A stretch of DNA of 42,500 bases from Bacillota bacterium (GTDB taxonomy: Bacteria > Actinomycetota > Aquicultoria > Aquicultorales > Aquicultoraceae): NCBI GenBank assembly GCA_023511485.1, contig JAIMBH010000018.1, forward strand, positions 1 through 42,500, given 5' to 3'. The translations under genes were made by a program, and so were the position numbers. Shown here one piece after another: positions 1 to 7,090 of this stretch. Below the pieces are notes generated by a model. That model made no database searches. It was not told where the DNA came from and saw only the letters and a program-made list of their open reading frames with translations. Each line of letters opens with the position of its first letter. Position 1 is the stretch's first letter.

Positions 1-1
1 T

Positions 2-103
2 GAAAGAGAGAAGCAGATCAAACGATGGTCAAGGGCAAAGAAAGTAAATCTTATAGAATCATTTAATCCCAGCTGGAAGGATTTAAGTGAAGGGTGGCTC
101 TAG
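2..103 (+). CDS. GIY-YIG endonuclease, C-terminal end (partial, runs off the left edge)
   Basis: Reading frame 2 is open from the window edge to a TAG at 101-103 and gives 33 residues. They match the usual C-terminus of stand-alone GIY-YIG nucleases (UvrC/URI-like, YhbQ type): a basic stretch containing REKQIKRW, then KKVNLIES, then NPSWKDLSEGW just before the stop. The catalytic GIY and YIG strands lie outside the window, so activity cannot be judged. These small proteins usually have 80-100 residues, so about two thirds is missing here. A tandem repeat with the core GGTCGGGATGACAG follows 85 bases downstream. The identification rests on the recognised C-terminal pattern only. Confidence 0.75.
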   Translation, partial: EREKQIKRWSRAKKVNLIESFNPSWKDLSEGWL

Positions 104-188
104 AGATTGCCCCTTCAGCTTTACTCAGGGCAGGTTCCATCGAATGGGCTTAGAAAGTTAGAAATATAATTGAGATCCCTCCACTGCG

Positions 189-249
189 GGCTATCGCCCT
201 CCGGTCGGGATGACAGAGCATGGCTATCGCCCTCCGGTCGGGATGACAG
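189..249. repeat. 28-bp direct repeat, two perfect copies
   Basis: GGCTATCGCCCTCCGGTCGG plus GATGACAG occurs at 189-216 and again, identical, at 222-249, with five bases between (33-base period). The preceding sequence (about 170-188) looks like the usual leader of such a repeat. I saw no further copy in this window. Two copies separated by 5 bases is too little for CRISPR. It resembles the short interspersed repeats ending in GGGATGACAG found between genes in many environmental genomes. The rest of 104-399 shows no credible gene. Confidence 0.85.
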
Positions 250-399
250 CGAAAGATGCATGCTTTATTAGCAACGGGACACCCATTTCGGCATCCCTAT
301 TTTCTTTTATCCCAGCTAGATCGAGGTATGGTTTTACTGCTATCTATGTCGTGCGGAAGTCGGGAAAAATATCAGCTATCTGCCAATATCAATTATTTA

Positions 400-1311
400 T
401 CAACTATCTTTTTGCGAGCGGCGTCTTACGATTTTGGCTGTGCCGTAACCGATAAAGATTGTCATCAAAACGCCAACAAGGCCGGCAAGTCCGGTTGCTA
501 GCTTGCTATCCCCAAATCCAGGCATAGAATAATCAGGAATAAGGGCTTTAAATAAGCTAGTTTCATGTTTAATAAATCCGAGAGTTTGAGCAACTTTCTC
601 CAAGCCATCTGGGAAAGAAGATGCAAAGGGTGAAAGAATCAAGGCAAGAAATGCTGCTACTCCACTAAAGACCAGAATGCTTTGCCAATCAAGACCAGCA
701 TGGTTTTTAATAAGGTCTGGTCTTATCCTGGCAAGATAACTTAACGTGGTCATAGTAATAAGTCCCTCACCGGTGCCTATAAGCAGGTGCCATCCTGTCA
801 TTAGGGGTATGACAATGGAAAATGGTGCGGTCCCTGAGATTGCTAGCTCAACCGAGCAAGAAAGCGCTGCTACAACTGTTGAAACAAGGCCGGCTGTAAA
901 AGCCCCTACTGTCAGGCTGTGATGCTTAAACAATCTATAGGTACCAAAAGCGGCTAGCGGTGATATGATTGCCATATTTAAAATATTTGCGCCAAGCGCG
1001 GTTATACCGCCATCGCCGAACAAAAGTGCCTGTATGCTTACGACTGAAAACATAACCAGTATTGCTTTCCAGGGGCCGAGAAGGATTGCTGCAAGTGCCC
1101 CTCCGACAAAGTGACCAGATGTCCCGCCTGCCACCGGGAAGTTGAGCATCTGGGCCGCAAAGATAAAAGCAGCTAAAACACCCATTAAGGGCGGGTCTTT
1201 TTCCTCTAATTCTTCGTTTACTTTTTTTATTGCATAGGTTATCGCCACGCTTGAAGCTGCAGCGGTGGTGACCCATGTCTTAGTGTCTAAGAAACCGTCC
1301 GGGATATGCAT
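400..1311 (-). CDS. cbiM: CbiM-type cobalt/nickel ECF transporter S component with C-terminal PDGLE (CbiN-like) region
   Basis: The protein has 303 residues and several membrane helices. It starts MHIPDGFLD, the N-terminus that co-ordinates the metal in CbiM/NikM. It continues with the CbiM core, including PVAGGTSGHFVGGALAAILL, LFGDGG and ALGANILNMA. After about residue 225 comes FPDGLEKVAQ and a last helix, as in the CbiN/PDGLE extension, so this is a CbiM-PDGLE fusion of usual length. It should bind Co2+ or Ni2+ and work with CbiQ/CbiO. No cbiQ or cbiO lies on either side: the space downstream on this strand holds the tandem repeat and the nuclease tail. AGAGGAG stands 6 bases before the ATG. 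Cobalt cannot be told from nickel by reading. Confidence 0.92.
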   Translation of the reverse strand: MHIPDGFLDTKTWVTTAAASSVAITYAIKKVNEELEEKDPPLMGVLAAFIFAAQMLNFPVAGGTSGHFVGGALAAILLGPWKAILVMFSVVSIQALLFGDGGITALGANILNMAIISPLAAFGTYRLFKHHSLTVGAFTAGLVSTVVAALSCSVELAISGTAPFSIVIPLMTGWHLLIGTGEGLITMTTLSYLARIRPDLIKNHAGLDWQSILVFSGVAAFLALILSPFASSFPDGLEKVAQTLGFIKHETSLFKALIPDYSMPGFGDSKLATGLAGLVGVLMTIFIGYGTAKIVRRRSQKDS

Positions 1312-1349
1312 AATTTACTCCTCTTTCCATTCGAGTTTTTGAGTTCTTA

Positions 1350-1363
1350 GACACTTCGGTGTC
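1350..1363. promoter_or_regulatory. Short perfect hairpin in the cbiM leader
   Basis: GACAC-TTCG-GTGTC makes a 5-bp stem with a 4-base loop, 39 bases upstream of the cbiM start codon. No T run follows on the minus strand. It could be a leader structure. I found no cobalamin or NiCo riboswitch consensus around it. Confidence 0.35.
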
Positions 1364-1465
1364 CAGCTAGAATTAACGATTGGTAGCTAATCCAATTGCC
1401 ATTAAATAAAAGCTGATAAATTACTGGCATCTAGCGCATCTTTACTTCACCTCCAAAAAAGAAAA

Positions 1466-1507
1466 CCACGAACATTGCGTGGAGTTCGCTCCACGTGACC
1501 TTCGTGG
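1466..1507. repeat. Nested palindromic element in the 1312-1787 intergenic space
   Basis: An outer stem CCACGAA (1466-1472) / TTCGTGG (1501-1507) encloses a second perfect stem GTGGAG-TTCG-CTCCAC (1479-1494). The arrangement looks like a mobile or interspersed hairpin unit rather than a terminator, because no T run follows. The remainder of the 476-base gap holds AT-rich sequence and one more small inverted repeat, TTAACC/GGTTAA near 1694-1713. I see no gene in it. Confidence 0.55.
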
Positions 1508-1736
1508 CCTTATCTTATACATTCGATAAGTCTTCAATTAGCTGGGATTGTAACAAATCTAGCCCTTGGCGTCAAACGAATAATTTCGAATGGGTTTTAT
1601 ACAAGACAATCAGAGATTAGTTCAAGCAAATTTTTAAATGAGGCAGCAGGATGTAATCTAACAAACATAATTCTAGCAAATATACGATACTAGGTTAACC
1701 ACATGTTGGTTAAGGACTACTTTTTAGAAGCAGGCT

Positions 1737-1765
1737 AAAGAGGTGAGCATTACGCCCACCTCTTT
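1737..1765. terminator. Stem-loop downstream of the DUF1540 gene
   Basis: AAAGAGGTG (1737-1745) pairs perfectly with CACCTCTTT (1757-1765) over a 9-bp stem. It begins 23 bases past the stop of the minus-strand DUF1540 gene. The weak U-tract makes intrinsic termination likely but not certain. Confidence 0.6.
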
Positions 1766-1787
1766 CAGAACGCCTTGCGCATAAGTT

Positions 1788-2090
1788 TTACTTAGGTCCC
1801 GGTCGGAACGTGAGGCAATCTGCATGGCCGCTATGGTGCGCTACAGTAATTCCCGCAGCCATGCAATCATTACTTTGGTTAAACTGACAGTCCACGATGT
1901 CGCATACTGCTATATCTGGCAGTCCCTGTGGGGCCATCTGGACATTTTGCATGGTAAAGGTGTCACAGGTAGGATGCAGCGACCCAACGTTTATGCTTGG
2001 CGCATAGCACACCTCACCTTTATTATAGTTACATTCGGTCACGACACATGTTAAGACGCGTCCCTGCTGTCCTTGCTGTGTTTGCGCCAT
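1788..2090 (-). CDS. DUF1540 protein with two cysteine-rich repeats
   Basis: This small protein of 100 residues carries two tandem copies of the DUF1540 pattern. The first has CVVTEC and NKGEVC followed by a Cys in PTCDTF; the second has CDIVDC and QSNDC followed by a Cys in ADCLTF. Four conserved cysteines per copy suggest metal binding. The family is common in anaerobic Firmicutes and Actinobacteria, and its function is unknown. It is soluble: no signal peptide or membrane helix is visible. A very strong ribosome site, AAGGAGGTGAG, precedes the ATG. It stands alone, with a hairpin terminator after it. Confidence 0.9.
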   Translation of the reverse strand: MAQTQQGQQGRVLTCVVTECNYNKGEVCYAPSINVGSLHPTCDTFTMQNVQMAPQGLPDIAVCDIVDCQFNQSNDCMAAGITVAHHSGHADCLTFRPGPK

Positions 2091-2169
2091 CTGAAACTCA
2101 CCTCCTTAAAAATTACGGTTCTTTGGAAGTGTTTACCCGGATTTTCCGATGCCATGCAAACTTTATTAA

Positions 2170-2186
2170 GTTAATCTGGGATTAAC
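2170..2186. terminator. Small perfect stem-loop after the NPCBM-like gene
   Basis: GTTAATC-TGG-GATTAAC lies 10 bases beyond the minus-strand stop at 2196. The stem is AT-rich with only a loose T-rich tail, so it is a weak terminator candidate. Confidence 0.35.
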
Positions 2187-2195
2187 AACGTGTTG

Positions 2196-2876
2196 CTACT
2201 TCCAGCCCTGCTCGTCAGTGATTAAGACAGGCTCGTAGAATGTCACATACCCGCCTCTTGGGTCTGGAACAAATCTGTTGTAGATACTTAACTGATTTAT
2301 ACCTGCCGTATCAATACTAAAGGTCTTAAGTAGATCGCTTTTTGAAATTTCAAGTATGGCCAGCTGCTCGCCATCGCCGTAGACAAGAAGCTTTCTAGTA
2401 TATCCTTTATTGCCATCTGGGATACCGGCTGATAAGGTTACTGTTTCATATTTTCCTTCCAGGTTATACATCGCGGCTTCATGTGTATATTCTAGGCAGA
2501 TTCCCTCGTCATACTCCTGGCCACCGATTTTAACTGGATTGTTTATGGATAGTTTTTGACCCCCTTCATATGCTTTTAACTTAACCCATTTATTAGATAA
2601 CTCTGTATCTGTTGACCCTTCATGTTCTGCAAGCCAGTCGTCGTAATCTTTTTTGTTTAACGTGCTTTTTTCAGTTTCAGTAGTTGTTGTGGCCTGAGTC
2701 GTCGGGGTAGTTGCGGATGTACTGCTGGCCAATGATGTAGTGGTAGATCGGTCATCTGTGACTTCTAGAACAGGCCGCTTAAGTATAACCGATGACATAA
2801 TAAGCGTGCAGGCTACTACAAATAAGGCTAGGGCTCCAATTGTTAATTTTGCCGATCTTGGCCATTTTTGCTTCAT
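2196..2876 (-). CDS. Membrane-anchored protein with NPCBM-like carbohydrate-binding domain
   Basis: The protein has 226 residues. A basic N-terminus and one hydrophobic helix (about residues 10-32) anchor it, followed by a Ser/Thr-rich linker (about 42-70) typical of surface proteins. The C-terminal region (about 90-222) resembles the NPCBM/NEW2 beta-sandwich: LSINNPVKIGGQEYDEGI, then a strand region with ETVTLSAGIPDG, LLVYGDGE and INQLSIYNRF. NPCBM domains are presumed sugar binders attached to glycosidases; no enzyme domain is present here. It lies divergently from the Ser/Thr kinase, with 165 bases between them. The fold assignment is moderately sure and the ligand is unknown. Confidence 0.65.
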   Translation of the reverse strand: MKQKWPRSAKLTIGALALFVVACTLIMSSVILKRPVLEVTDDRSTTTSLASSTSATTPTTQATTTTETEKSTLNKKDYDDWLAEHEGSTDTELSNKWVKLKAYEGGQKLSINNPVKIGGQEYDEGICLEYTHEAAMYNLEGKYETVTLSAGIPDGNKGYTRKLLVYGDGEQLAILEISKSDLLKTFSIDTAGINQLSIYNRFVPDPRGGYVTFYEPVLITDEQGWK

Positions 2877-3041
2877 AAGGGCGATCTTTTTATACCAGCA
2901 GCTGCTTCACAAATTTAGTAATTAGATACCCTTATCAACGTGGATTATGCGAGGTACGTGCGAACCTTTACACTATTAAATTAATTAAGCAACCTTTTAA
3001 CCGGGTATAAAAAATAAGCCTAGTTTTTATTAGAAACGGGA

Positions 3042-4475
3042 GTGTGTTTTTTATTGCTTTTTCAAGAAGTGCTTCCTGCCAATACCATGCTCCATAACGG
3101 TCGCTACAGAATAGAAAGCGTACATGGTCACGGCGGCTTTGGTGTTACCTACCGGGCAGTTCACGTTCACCTTAAGATGCCCGTTGCCATCAAAGAGTTT
3201 TATCCGCAGGATTATTTAAAAAGGGATAGAGTATCCGGGAAGGTCCTTTTGGCCGATCATGATAAACGATCCTACGAAAGAGGTATCGAGCGTTTCCTTA
3301 CCGAAGGGAGAATATTGGCAAGGCTGAACCATCCTAATATAGTCAAGGTGTTTGATTACTTTTCTGAGAACGGGACTGCTTATCTAGTGATGGAATTTAT
3401 AGATGGTATAACGCTAAAGGATGAGATGCAAGAGCATGGTGGTTCCCTGGATGAAAAGAGGGTTCGGGTGGTTTTTGAAAAGCTGGCAGATGCGCTTGAA
3501 GCAGTCCATGAAGTGGGTATCTTTCATCTCGATCTTAAACCCTCAAATGTTCTTATTTCTCGCGACGGGCGGGTTATACTAATAGATTTTGGCTCGGCGA
3601 GGTACCGGCTAAGAAGCAGTACGACGAGGATGTTTTCCCCCGAGTATGCCGCTCCAGAGGTTATAGCCGGTGGTAACGTTGGGCCTGAGAGCGATATATT
3701 CGAACTAGGCATGATGCTGTATGAGATGTTAACGGGCGAGCTTCCGCCGGGTGCGTCTACCCGCATGCAAGAAGATAAATGGAAGCCGGAAGGTTTGGAA
3801 GAGCCCTGGAAAAGCTTGCTGGCTGCATCACTGCAAATTGATCAGAGCAAGCGCCCGAAAGACGTTCGGATGCTTCTAAACATCTGGAAGGCCCAAACGG
3901 CCAAAGAATCAGCGGCAACTATTAAAGTTAATTCACCACCAACCAGAGTTCTTAGGTCGGCTATCCAAAAAGAGCAAACAACTGCAAAGAAAACGCCTAA
4001 ACTGTTTCCAGCACTTAAGAAGCCTAGGGTGAGCGACAATCTGTCTCACCAATTATCGCGGGTGATGCGTTTTATGCTGGGTCTTCTTGTAGGCATGTTT
4101 ATTCTTACTATGGTACTTCAAACTCTGGGCAGGATTGCATCGGTGGTAATGAGCACAGTAGGGTCTAAGGTGAACGAAGGAATCAGCACGGTAGAATCTG
4201 GGATAAGGGAAGCAGAGTCTGAGCTATACGAATCCATCGGTGTTTTTTGGCTTAATATAGGCCAATATGACAGGGCACCTGACATGTTGCTAAAGGCTAT
4301 CGAGCTTGACCCCGGCGACGCTGATGCATACGCTAAGCTTGGATGGGTTAGGTTAAACCAAGGAAGATTCAATGATGCCGCCATAGATTTTAATAAGGCT
4401 CTTGCCCTGGATCCGAATTGCAAGGATGCCGAATTGGGTAGCCAGTATCTATCGCATGCAAGACAGCACAACTAA
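3042..4475 (+). CDS. Membrane Ser/Thr protein kinase with extracytoplasmic TPRs
   Basis: A Hanks-type kinase domain spans about residues 20-275: glycine loop GHGGFG (29-34), lysine in VAIKEF (Lys51), catalytic loop HLDLKPSN (162-169), DFG (182-184) and the PEYAAPE segment. The usual HRD is HLD, so it is a non-RD kinase; Asp164, Lys166 and Asn169 are kept. A basic linker leads to one membrane helix (about 346-366) and then two TPRs (about 398-470). The kinase is cytoplasmic and the TPRs are on the other side, where they may sense or bind a partner. Start choice is uncertain: GTG 3042 gives 477 residues, while GTG 3069 would give the compact N-terminus this family often has. Neither has a strong ribosome site. 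No phosphatase gene is nearby. Confidence 0.9.
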   Translation: MCFLLLFQEVLPANTMLHNGRYRIESVHGHGGFGVTYRAVHVHLKMPVAIKEFYPQDYLKRDRVSGKVLLADHDKRSYERGIERFLTEGRILARLNHPNIVKVFDYFSENGTAYLVMEFIDGITLKDEMQEHGGSLDEKRVRVVFEKLADALEAVHEVGIFHLDLKPSNVLISRDGRVILIDFGSARYRLRSSTTRMFSPEYAAPEVIAGGNVGPESDIFELGMMLYEMLTGELPPGASTRMQEDKWKPEGLEEPWKSLLAASLQIDQSKRPKDVRMLLNIWKAQTAKESAATIKVNSPPTRVLRSAIQKEQTTAKKTPKLFPALKKPRVSDNLSHQLSRVMRFMLGLLVGMFILTMVLQTLGRIASVVMSTVGSKVNEGISTVESGIREAESELYESIGVFWLNIGQYDRAPDMLLKAIELDPGDADAYAKLGWVRLNQGRFNDAAIDFNKALALDPNCKDAELGSQYLSHARQHN

Positions 4476-4564
4476 AACTACATAGCACTTTTCGTAGAAT
4501 CTAATTGGATATCATATACCGCTGCCTTGATATAATTGGTAGAATAGTCTCAGGGGGATTACTT

Positions 4565-4921
4565 ATGCGCGAGATTAAGTTTAGGGTACTTGACGGTTTT
4601 AGCAATTGGCATTTTTCTAACGACATTGGGATCGGTATATTTTTCGATCGCCTAGATTACGACTTCCAGGAAGAAACCCTGGGCCAGTATACAGGCCTTA
4701 AAGATCAAAAAGGGATAGAGATATGGGAAGGCGATATACTTAAAGCTACCCGTGAAACGCCGACGTTTGATAGCAGAATTAAAGGCTATGTCGAGTATTC
4801 AGATGCCCATGCATGTTGGGTTCTGGTTATTAAGAAAGGCATAGAGTTTCTTCCACTTCATCAGCTCTTCGACCTGGAAAAAGTAGGCAATATTCACGAT
4901 AATCCCGAGATGATATCTTGA
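4565..4921 (+). CDS. YopX-like protein (phage-type)
   Basis: The protein has 118 residues and begins MREIKFRVLDG, the normal start of YopX family proteins. LGQYTGLKDQKGIEIWEGDI follows, then a strand with GYVEYSDAHACWV and the end motif VGNIHDNPEM. YopX proteins occur mostly in phages and prophages of Gram-positive bacteria, and their role is unknown. The ATG at 4565 is preferred over an upstream TTG because AGGGGGATT lies just before it and the protein then starts where its family does. It stands alone, with no other phage gene beside it, so it may be a leftover of a lost prophage or a domesticated gene. Confidence 0.85.
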   Translation: MREIKFRVLDGFSNWHFSNDIGIGIFFDRLDYDFQEETLGQYTGLKDQKGIEIWEGDILKATRETPTFDSRIKGYVEYSDAHACWVLVIKKGIEFLPLHQLFDLEKVGNIHDNPEMIS

Positions 4922-5037
4922 TAAGTTGAAAGTACGGTTTGTCTTTGCTTTTTATAGTTGTCCTCTCAGGCGGCTCCTTCTGGGTACAAAACGCTTTTAA
5001 GAAGCTCTACCAGTGTATTGGCTTAAAAATGTTTGCC

Positions 5038-5295
5038 TTACTTTACTTCAAAAGTACCCTTTCCGCCTTGCTCGAACCACTGCCCTATAGAGTTTAAGGC
5101 ATCAAGGGCTTCATCTTCTGATGCATATTCCGCCAACGCTATGCGATCAGCATAGCGTGACATAATTGCCCGGATGGTAAAACCGGCTGTGGGTCTGGTT
5201 TCACCTGATGGATATACCGTGTCTCTACTGATTTCAAATCCTGCAATGTCTGCAATACTCAGTATGGTTTTTTTATCCTGCGATTTGATTAGCAC
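5038..5295 (-). CDS. Small conserved-looking protein, function unknown
   Basis: The protein has 85 residues, is soluble and has mixed charge. The pattern MLIKSQDKKTILSIADIAGF, then a strand rich in aliphatic residues, then YASEDEALDALNSIGQWFEQ, resembles a loosely defined family of small Gram-positive and phage-borne proteins that begin with SQD and end in an amphipathic helix. I assign no function. The start is GTG at 5293-5295, supported by AAAGGAG seven bases upstream. It is on the opposite strand to its neighbours. The proximity to the YopX gene suggests a small accessory cluster, but this is inference. Confidence 0.6.
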   Translation of the reverse strand: MLIKSQDKKTILSIADIAGFEISRDTVYPSGETRPTAGFTIRAIMSRYADRIALAEYASEDEALDALNSIGQWFEQGGKGTFEVK

Positions 5296-5371
5296 TTCTC
5301 CGCTCCTTTACTTTAGAACTTATAATTCTCTTTTACCCAGGAGTGTAAGCGGTTAAAATTAGCCATTGATT

Positions 5372-5400
5372 TTGCCGCAATTTAATGTTTTGGTTAAAAT
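5372..5400 (+). promoter_or_regulatory. Candidate sigma-70-type promoter for the lipoprotein gene
   Basis: TTGCCG (5372-5377), 17 bases, TAAAAT (5395-5400). The start codon of the lipoprotein gene is 118 bases downstream, leaving a leader of about 110 bases. GTTTTGGTTAAAAT here recurs exactly at 38172-38185. Confidence 0.45.
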
Positions 5401-5518
5401 ATGAAGCCAACGATATGTTAGGATGCTTTTTATCTTTGTCTGCTAAAGCTATAATTTTTAGTTCTTGTTTTAATACAGCGCACGGTAAATTTGTTGTCAA
5501 GATTTGCAGGAGGACTTT

Positions 5519-6454
5519 ATGCGCAAAAAGATTTTACTTATTCTGTTGCCGATTCTTGTTCTGGCTGGCATCGTCCTTAGCTCATGTGCAAGACATGATG
5601 CAAAGCAGGCGGTAAAGCCTGCGGAATCTAGTAAGCAGAAGACGGAGAAGGCTATAAACTTGCAATCGACGTATAAAGAAGTGCCGCTTATACCTAGCCT
5701 TAGATTAGCCAAGCCAGATGGGGTTATCGTAAAGGGAGCTTGGGGTAAGGAGGATGGAGAGTTTGGCGTCTTGCTTCCTGGGCGCGACAAGGTAAGTGAG
5801 CCACAATATCCATACTCCTTTGATGTTGATAGTGAAGGCAAAATCTACATACTTGATGAGTTTAATAAGAGGGTGCAGATTTTTGATAAGTCAGGCAATT
5901 TCTTAAGCGCGTTTCCGGTGCAAAGTGGCGATTCTATAAAGGTCGATGGCGACAGCATTTATATAACGGATGATAGGGGCGAGGCGGTGGTATACCAAGA
6001 CGGTAAATTAATAAAGAAAGGGCAAGCCAGCTCTATAGTGCCAAAAAATTTATGTGATTTAAGTTCAAATATTCCGCTTGGCACATCGCAGACATCCGTT
6101 AAATTATCTAAGACAGAGAAGGGAATCACCCTTGATATATTAAATAAGGATGGCAGCAGCAAATCCCAAGTATTTCTTAAGAGGCAGGAGGCATCATCGC
6201 TTGATGACAAGTGGGGGGTTGACAAAGACGGTAACGTCTATGTCATAGCCGGAATCGTAAACAACGGCGAAGGCAACGCAAAAGAACCCCGGTACGCAGT
6301 CGTTAAATATATCTCTAAAAAGGGAGATATCCACAAAATCGATATACCTGGTGGCAATTCGCATACATCTTTTATCATTCATGAAAGCGGTGTGATTTAT
6401 GAGCTAGAGATTTTAAAAGATGGTTTACAAATCATAAAATGGCGAGTACCGTAG
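5519..6454 (+). CDS. Lipoprotein with NHL/beta-propeller-like repeats
   Basis: The protein has 311 residues. It starts MRKK with a hydrophobic core ending in the lipobox LSSC, so it should be lipid-anchored on the outer face of the membrane. The following region is charged and Lys-rich. Residues of about 90-150 include SFDVDSEGKIYILDEFNKRV and IFDKSGNFL, the classic NHL-repeat pattern; later blades are weaker (GVDKDGNVYVIAG). Such propellers bind partners or polysaccharide; no catalytic motif is visible. The ATG at 5519 is chosen over 5504 because AGGAGGAC precedes it and the signal peptide then starts with basic residues. Two hairpins follow the stop. Confidence 0.8.
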   Translation: MRKKILLILLPILVLAGIVLSSCARHDAKQAVKPAESSKQKTEKAINLQSTYKEVPLIPSLRLAKPDGVIVKGAWGKEDGEFGVLLPGRDKVSEPQYPYSFDVDSEGKIYILDEFNKRVQIFDKSGNFLSAFPVQSGDSIKVDGDSIYITDDRGEAVVYQDGKLIKKGQASSIVPKNLCDLSSNIPLGTSQTSVKLSKTEKGITLDILNKDGSSKSQVFLKRQEASSLDDKWGVDKDGNVYVIAGIVNNGEGNAKEPRYAVVKYISKKGDIHKIDIPGGNSHTSFIIHESGVIYELEILKDGLQIIKWRVP

Positions 6455-6455
6455 G

Positions 6456-6480
6456 ACTTATAAAGTATTGCTTTATAAGT
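6456..6480. terminator. Perfect AT-rich stem-loop directly after the lipoprotein stop
   Basis: ACTTATAAAG (6456-6465) pairs perfectly with CTTTATAAGT (6471-6480) around the loop TATTG. It begins two bases after the stop codon and precedes a stronger GC-rich hairpin. It may protect the message end or help termination. Confidence 0.5.
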
Positions 6481-6487
6481 CAATTTA

Positions 6488-6518
6488 AAGGCCCCGGCTT
6501 TGCCCTAGCTGGGGCCTT
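6488..6518 (+). terminator. GC-rich terminator of the lipoprotein gene
   Basis: AAGGCCCCGGC (6488-6498) pairs with GCTGGGGCCTT (6508-6518) with one G-T pair. This is the second hairpin in tandem after the stop at 6454. No clear T run follows. Confidence 0.7.
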
Positions 6519-6622
6519 AGCTATTTACTCGCCATTTTTTGATGATAAGCGGGAAGAAATTTCGTTCTTCCCTGCTGAACACCAAAAATGCGGGTAAATA
6601 AAATGTGTAGGAGGTGAAGACG

Positions 6623-6808
6623 ATGGCAATGAGAACGACCAGCACGCTTTGGAATATTCTTTACGTGATATTGGTCATCGTGGTCGTCTTAGCTCTGTTG
6701 CAGCTGTTAGGCGTATTTACTCTAGCTCCTGCTATTGCTAGCTTGCTTTATATATTAGCTGTTATATTTATCATCTTAGTAGTCTTGCACTTGCTAGGCG
6801 TGTTCTAA
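6623..6808 (+). CDS. Tiny membrane protein made of two similar hydrophobic helices
   Basis: The protein has 61 residues and is almost entirely hydrophobic. Two segments of about 23 residues, one ending LLQLLGVF and one ending VLHLLGVF, look like an internal duplication: each has a Leu-Tyr-Ile/Val start and the same LLGVF end. The short polar N-terminus MAMRTTSTLW has one Arg. It resembles small stress-type membrane proteins in general architecture, but I cannot name a family. The ATG at 6623 is chosen because GGAGGTG sits 7 bases upstream; an in-frame GTG at 6614 lies inside that ribosome site. The gene stands alone with a strong terminator behind it. Confidence 0.75.
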   Translation: MAMRTTSTLWNILYVILVIVVVLALLQLLGVFTLAPAIASLLYILAVIFIILVVLHLLGVF

Positions 6809-6824
6809 CCTGATGCAGATGGCC

Positions 6825-6854
6825 AAGAAGGGGGTTTAACCCCCTTCTTTTTTT
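6825..6854 (+). terminator. Strong rho-independent terminator
   Basis: AAGAAGGGGG pairs with CCCCCTTCTT around a short loop and is followed by a run of T residues to 6854. It ends the small membrane protein transcript. Confidence 0.93.
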
Positions 6855-7090
6855 GCAAAAAACCAACTGCCTCAAGAAAAATAGCACCTGTAACAAACTG
6901 CCCGACTGTTTATACGGCATCGTCTTGCTCCGGGAGGCTAAACCTACTACTGTTTTCTTCCCTTAATTATGCCTTGGGTAGTTAGTAAGGTTGTGGTAAT
7001 ATTGGGTCTAAGTCTAAGTCTAAGCCCAAATTTATTACAATAAATTAAGTGCATTTAAGTGCAGTCGTTGTAGAAAGAAAGGAAGCAAAG

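Noticed and set aside
189-249. CRISPR array
   Set aside because: Only two repeat copies, with a 5-base gap too short for a spacer and no cas genes.
210-501. Two open frames of 81 codons across the tandem repeat
   Set aside because: They overlap the repeat and the cbiM end, have no ribosome site and show no family pattern.
1312-1500. Cobalamin or NiCo riboswitch before cbiM
   Set aside because: None of the conserved boxes of either class is present; only simple hairpins are seen.
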